Assembly: GCA_019449415.1 (NCBI GenBank)
Contig: JAGRPP010000017.1
Location: forward strand, 248,001-312,000
DNA: 64,000 nucleotides
Direction of reading: 5' to 3'
Origin: Geothrix sp.
Lineage (GTDB): Bacteria; Acidobacteriota; Holophagae; Holophagales; Holophagaceae
Shown here: positions 49,273 through 57,967 of the stretch, piece after piece
Layout: each line of letters starts with the position of its first letter
How positions within the stretch are numbered: the stretch's first letter is position 1
The notes under the pieces: generated by a model
Database searches by the model: none
Seen by the model: only the letters and a program-made list of their open reading frames with translations
Told to the model about the DNA's origin: nothing
Made by a program: the position numbers and the translations under genes

Positions 49273-50010
49273 GTGAACCCGAACGACCCTGTCCATCCCA
49301 CCGCTCCACCCACCGCTCCGGCCGCCGCCGAAACCGCCCTCGTCGATGCCGCCATCACGGGCCGCCGCTCCATCCGGGCCTTCCAGCCCACGCCCGTGCC
49401 CCGGACCGCGGTGGAGGACATCCTGCGGGTGGCTTCGCGGGCGCCTTCGGGCACGAACCTCCAGCCCTGGCAGGTGCATGTGCTGACCGGCGCGGCGCTG
49501 GCGCGGCTCTCGGACAGGATCCTCGCGATCTACGCCGACCCCGCGGAGCTGGCCCGCCACGAGCGGGAGTACGACTACTACCCCAAGGAATGGACTTCGC
49601 CCTACCTCGAGCGACGCCGGAAGGTGGGCTGGGATCTCTACGGCCTCCTGGGCATCGCGAAGTCGGACCGGACCGGCATGCACGCGCAGCATGGCCGCAA
49701 CTACCGGTTCTTCGATGCGCCCGTGGGCCTCATCTTCACCATGGACCGCATCCTGCAGGTGGGCAGCTGGCTGGACTACGGCATGTTCCTCCAGAACATC
49801 ATGGTGGCGGCCCGGGCCCGGGGTCTGGACACCTGCCCCCAGGCCGCCTTCACCCAGTTCCACCGCGTCATCGCCGAGGAGCTGGGCCTGGGCCCGGAGC
49901 AGATGGTGATCTGCGGCATGGCCCTCGGGTACGCCGATCCCTCGGCCCCCGAGAACGCCCTCGTCACCGAGCGGGCGCCCGTCTCGGAGTTCGCCCGGTT
50001 CTACGATTAG
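49273..50010 (+). CDS. Nitroreductase family protein
   Basis: About 245 residues of FMN-dependent nitroreductase with AITGRRSIRAFQPTPVP, RAPSGTNLQPWQVHVLTG and VICGMALGYADPSAPEN. GTG at 49273 has GGGAG upstream; an ATG eleven codons earlier (49240) has no Shine-Dalgarno. Lies between ptb and the Pta-Buk fusion. Substrate unknown. Confidence 0.85.
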   Translation: MNPNDPVHPTAPPTAPAAAETALVDAAITGRRSIRAFQPTPVPRTAVEDILRVASRAPSGTNLQPWQVHVLTGAALARLSDRILAIYADPAELARHEREYDYYPKEWTSPYLERRRKVGWDLYGLLGIAKSDRTGMHAQHGRNYRFFDAPVGLIFTMDRILQVGSWLDYGMFLQNIMVAARARGLDTCPQAAFTQFHRVIAEELGLGPEQMVICGMALGYADPSAPENALVTERAPVSEFARFYD

Positions 50011-50038
50011 TAGGGACGAGTAGGACCGCTGCTGACCC

Positions 50039-52249
50039 TTAAGCCTGAGGGGGGTAGTCCTTGGCGGTCTCCCGTCCGGACAGCACGCGCAGGGCGCCCT
50101 TGGCGAGGGCGGCCATCTCGTTCTCGCCGGGATAGACCTTCACGGGGCAGCCCAGGGCCGCGGTGAGGCGGTTCAGCTCGCCCACCAGCTTCGGCGAGCG
50201 CGCCATGCCGCCTGTGAGCAGGACGGCGTCGATGCGATCACCGTCGAAGGCCGGCACGAGGGCCGTGATGGCCTTGGCGATCTGGTAGGCGAGCGCGTCA
50301 TAGACCGCCTTCGCTTCGGCGTCGCCCGCGTCCACGCGGCGCTCCACCTCGCGCATGTCGGAGGTGCCCAGCAGGTCGATGAGGCCTCCCCGCCCCTTGT
50401 TCAGGAGCTTCAGTTCCGCCTTGGTGTACTTGCCGGAGAAGCAGAGGTCGATGAGCTGCCCCACCGGCAGGGTGCCCGTGCGCTGGGGGGAGAACGGCCC
50501 TTCGCCATCCAGCCCGTTGTTCACATCGATGTAGCGGCCCCGGCGATGGGCGCCCACGGTGATGCCGCCGCCCATGTGGGCCACGATCACATTGATGCGC
50601 TCGTAGAAGGTCTCGTGCTCCTCGGCGTAGCGGCGGGCCGTGGCGATCTGGTTGAGGGCGTGGCTGATCACGCGACGCGGCAGCTCCTTCAGGCCCGTGA
50701 TCTTCACCTTGGGATCGGCCTCGTCCACCACCACGGGATCCACGATGTAGGCGGGCTTGCCCGTTCCGGCCACCAGCTCGGAGGCGATGAGCGCCCCCAG
50801 GTTGGAAGCGTGCTCGCCGCGCTGGCCGGCCTTCAGGTCCTCCAGCATGGCGGGCCCCACGGTCCAGGTGCCGTGGGGAATGGGCCGCAGCAGGCCGCCC
50901 CGGCCGGCCACGGCATCCAGATCGCCCAGGGACAGCCCCTTGTCCGCGAGGAAGCGCAGCACGGACTGCTTGCGGAAGGCGAACTGCTCGGTGATGGGCC
51001 GGCCCTCGAAGGCCTTCAGCTCTTCGGCCGGGTGCTGGAGCTCCTCGGTGAAGCGCTCCTCGTCGCCCTCGAAGATCGAGGTCTTGGTGGAGGTCGAGCC
51101 GGGGTTCAGCACCAGCACGCGATGGCGCCGGAAGAAGGTGTCCTTGGGGGTGCGCTGCCACTCGCCGTAGGCGTGCAGGCGCAGGACCGAGGCCTTCACG
51201 GCGAGGCGGATGTCCTCGGGCGTGCAGTCCATGGGCAGGTCCACGCCCTGGAACCAGAGGCCGAACATGACCGGGAACTTGCGCGCCTCGGGGAACCGGG
51301 TGGCATAGAGGTGGTAGAGCAGGTTGCCCATGTCGAGGTTGGGGCAGACGATCACATTGGGTCCACCCTCCCAGGGCAGGCCGTCCGGGTGGTAGAGGTC
51401 GGCGGACCGGCGGGACAGCGCCACGCTCACCTTCACCTCGCCGCGGATGTGGATGCTGGCGTAGCGGGTGCTGTGGGCGATGCGCTCGGCCAGGATATCC
51501 GGCACCAAATCAGCCGCCTGCCGCACCAGCTCGGGCGAGGGGCCCTCGTCGCTGCCGCGGTTCGAGTAGGACACCATGGCGCAGCGGATCTCCGGCAGCA
51601 CCTCCTCCGGGAAGAGATCGCGGGCCACGGCGCAGGTGCCCACGGCCACCTCGGCCAGGGTGCGCGGCGTCATGGTGGCGTTCACGCCCACATCGCCGAA
51701 CACCACGATGTTGTGGGGATAGACATCGTTGGGATGGGAGTCCGGCAGCACGAACACGCCCGCCTCGCAGGCGACGCTCCGGTGGGCCAGCAGCTCCACC
51801 ATGGGCCGGAAGAAGGCCTTGGGCTCATGGATGGCCCCGCCCACGACCATGTCGGCATGGCCCTGCTTCACGGCCCAGATGCCGAAGCGCCCGGGTTCGG
51901 ATACCAGCAGACGGGCCTCGTCCAGGCTCAGGGGCCGGCCGTGGGTCCGGCCGAAGTCTACGCAGGCGGCGGCGAAGGCCTCCACCAGGTCAGGCCGGGT
52001 GGCGGGCACCACAAAGGCGCTCTCCGACAGCGTGTAGGCCACGCGGTCGGCGCCGAGATGGGCCAGGTGCTGGGCGGCCACGGCGCGCACTTCGGCCTCG
52101 GCCGCCAGGAACACGGGCCGGATGAACCGGCTCAGGAAGCAGGCGGCTTCGAGGGTGCGGGGATCCAGGGCCTCCGGAAACATCACCGTGGGGCGGTTCC
52201 GGGGTTCGGCCAGCAGTCGGCTGTCGAGGGACGCTTCGATGTCAAACAT
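50039..52249 (-). CDS. Fusion of phosphotransacylase and butyrate/acetate kinase
   Basis: A 736-residue two-domain protein. Residues 1-370 are phosphotransacylase-like (IRCAMVSYSNRGSDEGPSPE, NVIVCPNLDMGNLLYHLYA, LWFQGVDLPMD). Residues 375-730 are a butyrate-kinase-type ASKHA kinase beginning VLVLNPGSTSTKTSIFEG, with VIVAHMGGGITVGAHRRGRY and VLLTGGMARSPKLV. It would turn acyl-CoA to carboxylate and ATP in one polypeptide. Convergent with the nitroreductase. Confidence 0.88.
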   Translation of the reverse strand: MFDIEASLDSRLLAEPRNRPTVMFPEALDPRTLEAACFLSRFIRPVFLAAEAEVRAVAAQHLAHLGADRVAYTLSESAFVVPATRPDLVEAFAAACVDFGRTHGRPLSLDEARLLVSEPGRFGIWAVKQGHADMVVGGAIHEPKAFFRPMVELLAHRSVACEAGVFVLPDSHPNDVYPHNIVVFGDVGVNATMTPRTLAEVAVGTCAVARDLFPEEVLPEIRCAMVSYSNRGSDEGPSPELVRQAADLVPDILAERIAHSTRYASIHIRGEVKVSVALSRRSADLYHPDGLPWEGGPNVIVCPNLDMGNLLYHLYATRFPEARKFPVMFGLWFQGVDLPMDCTPEDIRLAVKASVLRLHAYGEWQRTPKDTFFRRHRVLVLNPGSTSTKTSIFEGDEERFTEELQHPAEELKAFEGRPITEQFAFRKQSVLRFLADKGLSLGDLDAVAGRGGLLRPIPHGTWTVGPAMLEDLKAGQRGEHASNLGALIASELVAGTGKPAYIVDPVVVDEADPKVKITGLKELPRRVISHALNQIATARRYAEEHETFYERINVIVAHMGGGITVGAHRRGRYIDVNNGLDGEGPFSPQRTGTLPVGQLIDLCFSGKYTKAELKLLNKGRGGLIDLLGTSDMREVERRVDAGDAEAKAVYDALAYQIAKAITALVPAFDGDRIDAVLLTGGMARSPKLVGELNRLTAALGCPVKVYPGENEMAALAKGALRVLSGRETAKDYPPQA

Positions 52250-52336
52250 GGGACTCCAAGACCACTGGGGCCTTCAACCTGCCGAGTCTATCAGGCGGAA
52301 GATTCTATGTTGTCTACCCGGAAGTCACATTTGATC

Positions 52337-52960
52337 TCAGCGGTCTGTCACCCGCACGGACTCCACCCAGATCACCTCGCAGGAGCCGTCACCGGTATCC
52401 GTCCGGGTGAGGCTGCTCACCCAGTGCCAGCCATCCTTCCCGTCCGCCCGCACGAGCTGGCCCCGCAGCGCCACCACCTGCCCCGGCTTCACGGCCAGCA
52501 GGCGCTTCTCCACGAGGGACGTGGCCGGGATCAGGTGCATGTTGGCGCTGTGGGCGATGACCTCGGCCTCGGGAATCGGCATCCGGGGGGTGCTCCAGAA
52601 GTACCAGCGGTCCCGCTGCTGGATGTTGAAGGCGTCCAGGATCCGGGAATCCGACATGGGCCCCCAGCCCAGGGCGAAGTCCACGGGAGACAGCTCGGCG
52701 GGCCGGTCGAAGCGGTACCGTTCCACGCCCAGCACCCGGGCCCGCAGCTCGAACCGGGCCAGGGCCGTGAGCGCATGGTTCCGGAAGGTCCAGGGAGCCG
52801 GGGCCTCTGGCGGCGTCTGGAGCGGATCCTCCGGCGCGAGCATCCCCGGCGGCTGGGTCACGGGGCGTCCCTGCCACCACCACAGCCCGGCCAGGGCCGC
52901 CACGATCGCCACGACCACGGCTCCACGCCGCTCCTGAAGCCACTCCAGCCATCCGCTCAT
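52337..52960 (-). CDS. Membrane-anchored hypothetical protein
   Basis: A 207-residue protein with one N-terminal membrane helix (residues 13-29, ending LWWWQG), a Pro-rich linker, then a domain with ARVLGVERYRFDRPAELSPVDFALGWGPMSD and HSANMHLIPA. I recall similar uncharacterised proteins in other Gram-negatives. Function unknown. Confidence 0.7.
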   Translation of the reverse strand: MSGWLEWLQERRGAVVVAIVAALAGLWWWQGRPVTQPPGMLAPEDPLQTPPEAPAPWTFRNHALTALARFELRARVLGVERYRFDRPAELSPVDFALGWGPMSDSRILDAFNIQQRDRWYFWSTPRMPIPEAEVIAHSANMHLIPATSLVEKRLLAVKPGQVVALRGQLVRADGKDGWHWVSSLTRTDTGDGSCEVIWVESVRVTDR

Positions 52961-53180
52961 GCGACCAGACTACCCGCGCCCCGGAAAATGGTGATGCCCG
53001 TCACGGCGCGGAAGGTCGGCCCGCCTATGTTCACAGCCTTCATATGGTTCTTTCCGCGTTGGATCCCCGGTGCCCGCTCGAAATCGAGCCGGGGCACCGG
53101 ACCGCGAGAGGGCCCCGGAATCCGGGCGGGACGGCGCCCTGGACCAGACGGCGTCGCGCAACCCGTCCCTTGGAGTCCTC

Positions 53181-55217
53181 ATGGACCTCTCCTGGCTTTC
53201 CGCCAATCCCGGCCTGACCTTGCTGGCCTTCCTCGGCGCCGCCTTCGCGGCGCTCCTCCTCAGCAAGTGGATCCGCTACATCCCCAACAACCGCGTGGGC
53301 ATCGTGGAGAAGCTCATCAGCGGCAAGGGGTCCGTCAAGACCGGCCTCATCGCCCTGGGTGGCGAGGCGGGCTTCCAGCCCCACCTGCTGCGGGGTGGCT
53401 GGCACCTGCTCACCCCCTTCCAGTACCGCATCCACAAGATGCCCCTGGTGACCATCCCCCAGGGCAAGATCGGCTATGTCTTCGCCCGGGACGGCCAGGA
53501 CTTGCCGCCCACCCAGGCCCTGGCCAGCAACGCCCATGGCGCCGACTTCCAGGACCTGGTCGCCTTCTTGCAGAACGGCGGCCAGAAGGGCCCCCAGCGC
53601 CAGATCCTGCGCGAAGGCATGTATGCCATCAACCTGGCCCAGTTCGTGGTGCTGACGGAAGACCAGCTCTACTACCTGCCCCTCGACAAGAGCGAGCTGG
53701 AGACCTTCCAGAAGATGAGCGCCATCATCGCCGAGCGCGCCGGCTGGCGGCCCGTGATCATTCGCGGCGCCGATGACGCGGTCGGCATCGTCACCGTGCA
53801 CGACGGCCCGAGCCTGCCCAGCGGCGAGATCATCGCCTCCACCGTGGGCGAAGATCCCCACCAGGTTTCGACCTACCACAACAACTTCCAGGACGCCGAC
53901 AAGTTCCTGGCGGCGGGCGGTCAGCGCGGCCGTCAGTACCAGGTGCTGGTGGAAGGCACCTATTACATCAACCGCCTCTTCGCGACCATCGAGATGATTC
54001 CCAAGACCGTGGTGGAAGTCGGCACCGTGGGCGTGGTGGTGAGCTACACCGGCGCCATCGGGACGGACATCAGCGGCCAGGAGTACCGCCATGGCGAACT
54101 GGTGGCCAACGGCACCCGCGGCGTGTGGAGCGAGCCCCTGCTGCCCGGCAAGTACGCCTTCAACACCTACGCCGGCAAGGTGCTCATGGTGCCCACCACC
54201 AACTTCATCCTCAAGTGGACCAAGGGCGAGGTGGGCAGCCACAAGTTCGACGAGAACCTCACCGAGGTGAGCCTCATCACCAAGGACGCCTTCGAGCCCA
54301 GCCTGCCGCTCTCCGTGGTGGTGCACATCGACTACCGCAAGGCGCCCCTGGTCATCCAGCGCTTCGGCGACATCAAGAAGCTGGTGGAACAGACGCTCGA
54401 TCCCATGGTCAGCGCCTACTTCAAGAACATCGGCCAGACCCGCACCCTCATCCAGCTCATCCAGGACCGCAGCGCCATCCAGGAGCAGAGCGGGGTCCAG
54501 ATGAAGGAGAAGTTCAGCCAGTACAACCTGGAGCTCCAGGAAGTGCTCATCGGCACGCCCACCAGCGGCGCGCCCGGCGGGCAGATCGAGCAGATCCTCG
54601 TCCAGCTCCGCAGCCGCCAGATCGCCGACGAGCAGGTGGAGACCTACGGCCGCCAGCAGAGTGCCGCGACCAAGGAGCGGGAGCTGCGCGAGGCCGAAGC
54701 CACCGCCAAGCAGCAGACCGCCCTCACGGAATCGGCCATCAGCATCCAGGTGCAGAGCAACCAGGGCAAGGCCGACTACGCCAAGGCCCAGCAGCAGGCC
54801 GCGCAGATCCAGACGCTCGCCGGCGCCGAGGCGGAGAAGGTGCGCCTCATGGGCGAAGGCGAGGCCAAGCGCATCAAGGTCATGGCGGAAGCCCAGGCCG
54901 AGCAGGCCGCGCGCGTGGGCATCGCCCAGGCCATGGCCATCGAGGAGCAGGTCCGCGCCTACGGCGGTCCCCAGTTCCAGCTGGTGCAGCAGGTCATGAA
55001 CCGTTTCGCCGAGGCCATCGAGAAATCCCAGGTGGATGTCGTCCCCAAGATCCATATGGGCAGTGGCGACAAGGGCGGCGGCAGCCTCATCGAAAGCCTG
55101 CTGGGCCTTCTGCTCAGCGAGAAGGCCGGTCAGCTGGCGGGCGTGGCGACACCGGCCGCCGCGAACCCGGAGGCCGAGGCCATGAAGTCGCTCCTGCGGC
55201 AGAACCTGACCAAGTAG
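53181..55217 (+). CDS. Flotillin-like SPFH-domain protein
   Basis: A 678-residue membrane-anchored protein. An N-terminal helix (residues ~9-28) precedes a long SPFH region (YIPNNRVGIVEKL, RILREGMYAINLAQF as QILREGMYAINLAQF) and an Ala/Glu/Gln-rich coiled coil (KERELREAEATAKQQ, GEGEAKRIKVMAEAQAEQAA). It probably organises membrane microdomains. ATG at 53181 after TTGGAG. Confidence 0.85.
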   Translation: MDLSWLSANPGLTLLAFLGAAFAALLLSKWIRYIPNNRVGIVEKLISGKGSVKTGLIALGGEAGFQPHLLRGGWHLLTPFQYRIHKMPLVTIPQGKIGYVFARDGQDLPPTQALASNAHGADFQDLVAFLQNGGQKGPQRQILREGMYAINLAQFVVLTEDQLYYLPLDKSELETFQKMSAIIAERAGWRPVIIRGADDAVGIVTVHDGPSLPSGEIIASTVGEDPHQVSTYHNNFQDADKFLAAGGQRGRQYQVLVEGTYYINRLFATIEMIPKTVVEVGTVGVVVSYTGAIGTDISGQEYRHGELVANGTRGVWSEPLLPGKYAFNTYAGKVLMVPTTNFILKWTKGEVGSHKFDENLTEVSLITKDAFEPSLPLSVVVHIDYRKAPLVIQRFGDIKKLVEQTLDPMVSAYFKNIGQTRTLIQLIQDRSAIQEQSGVQMKEKFSQYNLELQEVLIGTPTSGAPGGQIEQILVQLRSRQIADEQVETYGRQQSAATKERELREAEATAKQQTALTESAISIQVQSNQGKADYAKAQQQAAQIQTLAGAEAEKVRLMGEGEAKRIKVMAEAQAEQAARVGIAQAMAIEEQVRAYGGPQFQLVQQVMNRFAEAIEKSQVDVVPKIHMGSGDKGGGSLIESLLGLLLSEKAGQLAGVATPAAANPEAEAMKSLLRQNLTK

Positions 55218-55231
55218 CACCCCCCTCAGCG

Positions 55232-55270
55232 ACCCGAGAAAGGGGCGGCGATGCCGCCCCTTTCTCGGGT
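55232..55270. terminator. Strong hairpin after flotillin gene
   Basis: A perfect 18-bp stem (55232-55249 with 55253-55270) around the loop GAT; arm core CCCGAGAAAGGGGCGGC. It lies 15 bases after the stop codon. No T-run, yet likely a terminator. Confidence 0.8.
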
Positions 55271-55309
55271 AGGTTTGGAGCATCCTCTCCCGCCTGATCC
55301 GGACGCTCC

Positions 55310-56161
55310 ATGATCCCTCTGCCCTTCCTCGTTCCTGCCGCCCAGGTCCAGTCCCAGGTCCAATCCCAGGGCCTGGCCGCCCCCCTGCCCGCCCCGGCGG
55401 AGGCCCTGGTCCGGGCCAAGGATTGGGCCGGCCTCGCGGATTGGTTCGAGACGGTGGCGCCCGCCACCCGGGGCGCCCACTACGAGCTGTGGATCCAGGC
55501 CCTCAACCGGAGCCGGCGCTGGGAGCGGCTCGCGGCGGTCTGCGAGGCGCTGCAGCCCCAGCTGGAAGCCAAAACCGGCCCCCGCCTGGCCACCTACCGC
55601 CTCTACCGCGCCCAGGCCCTGAGCCAGCTGGGCCGCCATGGGGACGCCGCGACCGCCCATGCCGAAAACGGCCGCCTCGGCTATCCCGACGGCTTTCCCA
55701 ACGCCTGCGCCGAGGCCCGCCTGGCCGAGGACTGGAGCACCCTCCAGACCTGCGCCGATGCGCTGCTCGAAGCGCGCCCGGGGGATGCCATGGGCCAGGC
55801 CTGGAAAGGCGAGGCCCTGGCGCGCCAGGGTCGCCTGGCCGAGGCCGAGCCGATCCTCCGCGCGGCCGTGGCGAAGGATCCGGGGATCGCCTACGCCTGG
55901 AACAACCTGGGCCGCTGCCTCAACGAAAAGAAGGCCTGGGCCGGGGCCTGCGAGGCCCTCGACCGGGCCCTGGCCCTGGAGCCCAACCAGCTCGAGGCCC
56001 TCTTCAACCGCGGCCGCGCCCGCTTCGAACTGAAGCGCTACCCGGAGAGCCGCGACGATTTCCGCGCCGCCCTCGCCCTCCGCCCAGGCAACCCCGTCCT
56101 CACCGATAACCTGCGCCAAGCCGAGCGCTACGCCGCCCTGCCCGCCCGCAAAAAGCATTAG
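55310..56161 (+). CDS. TPR-repeat protein
   Basis: A 283-residue tetratricopeptide protein, with units such as AYAWNNLGRCLNEKKAWAGA and ALFNRGRARFELKRYPESRD. The N-terminus is weakly hydrophobic (MIPLPFLVPAAQ) and might be a signal. Its stop codon lies inside ATTAGGC, the left edge of the cassette array. Confidence 0.8.
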   Translation: MIPLPFLVPAAQVQSQVQSQGLAAPLPAPAEALVRAKDWAGLADWFETVAPATRGAHYELWIQALNRSRRWERLAAVCEALQPQLEAKTGPRLATYRLYRAQALSQLGRHGDAATAHAENGRLGYPDGFPNACAEARLAEDWSTLQTCADALLEARPGDAMGQAWKGEALARQGRLAEAEPILRAAVAKDPGIAYAWNNLGRCLNEKKAWAGACEALDRALALEPNQLEALFNRGRARFELKRYPESRDDFRAALALRPGNPVLTDNLRQAERYAALPARKKH

Positions 56162-56375
56162 GCACGCCCCACCAGCGGAGTTCGCCCCAATCCTTTAGGT
56201 CTGCCTCGAATCGACCGGCTTCAATGGCTAAAAATCCAGCACCATCCGCCCATTTCCGGTCTGCCCATTCAAATCGCCCCCTTCAATAGCCCCACGGTAA
56301 TATCAACAATTACATCCTCCTCAAACCGGATTAGGCGAACTACGAACACCTTCGTCCTCATCGTCCAATTTAAAG
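56158..56375 (+). repeat. Gene-less module A1
   Basis: A 218-bp non-coding unit bounded by ATTAGGC (56157-56163) and GTTAGGC (56375-56381). The second half (TTCCGGTCTGCCCATTCAAA, CTCAAACCGGATTAGGCGAA) is closely shared with module A3 and partly with A2. The 3' end AATTTAAAGTTAGGC is identical in A1 and A2. Confidence 0.75.
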
Positions 56376-56387
56376 TTAGGCCGATCC

Positions 56388-56849
56388 ATGGTTCCAAGAT
56401 CCTTATTCGCTGCTACTCCCATTCTCACCTGGGCAGCGTTGAACCTTGGATGCAATTCACCAATGTTTTCGACACCGAAGCATCTCAATGTTGTCGTTCA
56501 GGCAAATCATCCGGATCCTGGCTACCAGATCGTATTAATGCCATTTGAGAACGGCTCAGTCAAATTAAGTGGTGCAATGTTCGAGTTCAATTGTTTAGAT
56601 GAACATCCCAAGGATTATCAAATTGTCACAAAGTTTTTTAGATCCGTACAAGTGAATTCTCCGGTGAGGCTCAAGCTGCACCACCCTGGCAATTACCGCG
56701 TCAACATCAGGTCCGCAGGCTTCAAAAGAGTCAATTTTGATTTGCCCATGAGGAAAGAAGATTTCATATCAATCGAGGTCGCTCTTGAATACGATCCGAA
56801 CCTTGCATGGGAATTACAGCCTGAGTTTCCAAAGCCTAGTACCAAATGA
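56388..56849 (+). CDS. Cassette protein, probable exported/lipoprotein
   Basis: A 153-residue product whose ATG lies seven bases after the GTTAGGC box. N-terminus MVPRSLFAATPILTWAALNL is followed by GCNS, a possible though imperfect lipobox. The rest looks beta-rich (VVVQANHPDPGYQIVLMPFE, VRLKLHHPGNYRVNIRSAGF). No family recognised. Low GC. No separate Shine-Dalgarno is visible. Confidence 0.7.
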   Translation: MVPRSLFAATPILTWAALNLGCNSPMFSTPKHLNVVVQANHPDPGYQIVLMPFENGSVKLSGAMFEFNCLDEHPKDYQIVTKFFRSVQVNSPVRLKLHHPGNYRVNIRSAGFKRVNFDLPMRKEDFISIEVALEYDPNLAWELQPEFPKPSTK

Positions 56850-56859
56850 TCGCCCATCG

Positions 56860-56983
56860 GCCTAACCCTCAGCTCAACTCGGACCCCGCCTGCATTGCTT
56901 CTCGCTCCTTTTCGTCTCCCTGCTTCCTCGGCTCCGCTCATCGTCTCGGTGCAGGCGTGGCCGGTTAGCTTCTTTCGTTAGGT
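56860..56983 (+). repeat. attC site 1
   Basis: R'' GCCTAAC (56860-56866), L'' GCTCAACTCGG, central stem CCCGCCTGCA with TGCAGGCGTGG, L' CCGGTTAGC, R' GTTAGGT (56977-56983). 124 bp. Confidence 0.92.
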
Positions 56984-56988
56984 GCCCC

Positions 56989-57384
56989 TTGAGGCTGAGA
57001 AACATTCCGGTTGCGATGGTGTTGGCCCTGGCAGCCTGCAGTCAGCCTTTGGCTCCGATTTACAAGCAGGAAATCACCAGGATTACCGTCGAAGCCCACC
57101 TGAAAAATCGAGATAAGCGAGTCTTCGAACTTACTCAGCCCTCAGACATCAAGTTCGTCGTCGATCACCTCCGCAACCTGTCGTCCCACCTCTACGATCA
57201 CTCAGATCCTGAGTTCGAGCTTCGGTTCGTAACAAAGGAAGGTGGTTCCCATTGGCTTCGTGTCGCTCGAACTGAAATTGGCCCAGGTGCTCCAGCATCT
57301 GCCATCAATCGGCACTGGTTCCCCAAGGATTCCGCTCTCTTCGATTTCCTTGTTGAGCATACTTATGGCAAGCCTTCTCCATGA
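56989..57384 (+). CDS. Cassette lipoprotein, unknown function
   Basis: A 131-residue product with a classical lipoprotein signal (MRLRNIPVAMVLALAACSQP, Cys after LAA). The TTG start lies six bases after the R' box; an ATG nine codons later would leave too short a signal. The mature part has VFELTQPSDIKFVVDHLRNL and a C-terminal DSALFDFLVEHTYG. No family recognised. Confidence 0.7.
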   Translation: MRLRNIPVAMVLALAACSQPLAPIYKQEITRITVEAHLKNRDKRVFELTQPSDIKFVVDHLRNLSSHLYDHSDPEFELRFVTKEGGSHWLRVARTEIGPGAPASAINRHWFPKDSALFDFLVEHTYGKPSP

Positions 57385-57393
57385 GCACGCAGC

Positions 57394-57517
57394 ACCTAAC
57401 CCTCCGCTCAAGTCGGACCCCGCCTGCATTGCCTTTCGCTCTCTCTCAACATTTCCCTATCCCGGCTCCGCTCATCGTCTCGGTGCAGGCGTGGCCGCTT
57501 AGCTTCATTCGTTAGGC
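57394..57517 (+). repeat. attC site 2
   Basis: R'' ACCTAAC (57394-57400), L'' GCTCAAGTCGG, central CCCGCCTGCA/TGCAGGCGTGG stem, R' GTTAGGC (57511-57517). L' here reads CCGCTTAGC, one change from the consensus. 124 bp. Confidence 0.9.
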
Positions 57518-57524
57518 CGCACCG

Positions 57525-57839
57525 ATGAACGATCTGCCAAAAGTCTGGAAGCGCCTAGCAGTCGTCGGGGCTGCTTGGTCCTTCATTGCTCTCGTCCTGA
57601 ACCTGTATGAAGTTCTGTTCATTGATTCAGCGTCGATTTCATTCAGCGTCGGCCTTTCCTTATTCCTTTTCTGCATTCTCGGCCCAATCCTCTGGTTGGT
57701 TGCAGCTCTAAACCTTGCCTCGGATAGCGGACTCAAGCGGTGGCCCCTCTGGTTCATGTTTATTCACCCCGTGGTATCCGTCGTGATTTACTGGGCCGTG
57801 AATCACAAAAAACTCAACCTTCAGCGGCCTAACCCCTAG
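57525..57839 (+). CDS. Cassette-encoded membrane protein
   Basis: A 104-residue protein with about three membrane helices (RLAVVGAAWSFIALVLNLY, FSVGLSLFLFCILGPILWLV, WFMFIHPVVSVVIYWAV). The ATG lies seven bases after the R' box and the stop lies within attC 3, whose first bases encode the tail. No family recognised. Confidence 0.7.
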   Translation: MNDLPKVWKRLAVVGAAWSFIALVLNLYEVLFIDSASISFSVGLSLFLFCILGPILWLVAALNLASDSGLKRWPLWFMFIHPVVSVVIYWAVNHKKLNLQRPNP

Positions 57840-57949
57840 CTCAACTCGGACCCCGCCTGCATTGTCTTCCGCTCCTTCTCTTGTCCCCGCTTTCTCGGCT
57901 CCGCTCAGCGCCTCGGTGCAGGCGGGGCCGGTTAGCCCACCCGTTAGCG
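57827..57949 (+). repeat. attC site 3
   Basis: R'' GCCTAAC (57827-57833), L'' GCTCAACTCGG, L' CCGGTTAGC, R' GTTAGCG (57943-57949), which departs from the GTTRRRY consensus. 123 bp. Confidence 0.88.
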
Positions 57950-57967
57950 CGCTCCATTGAGGTCCAC

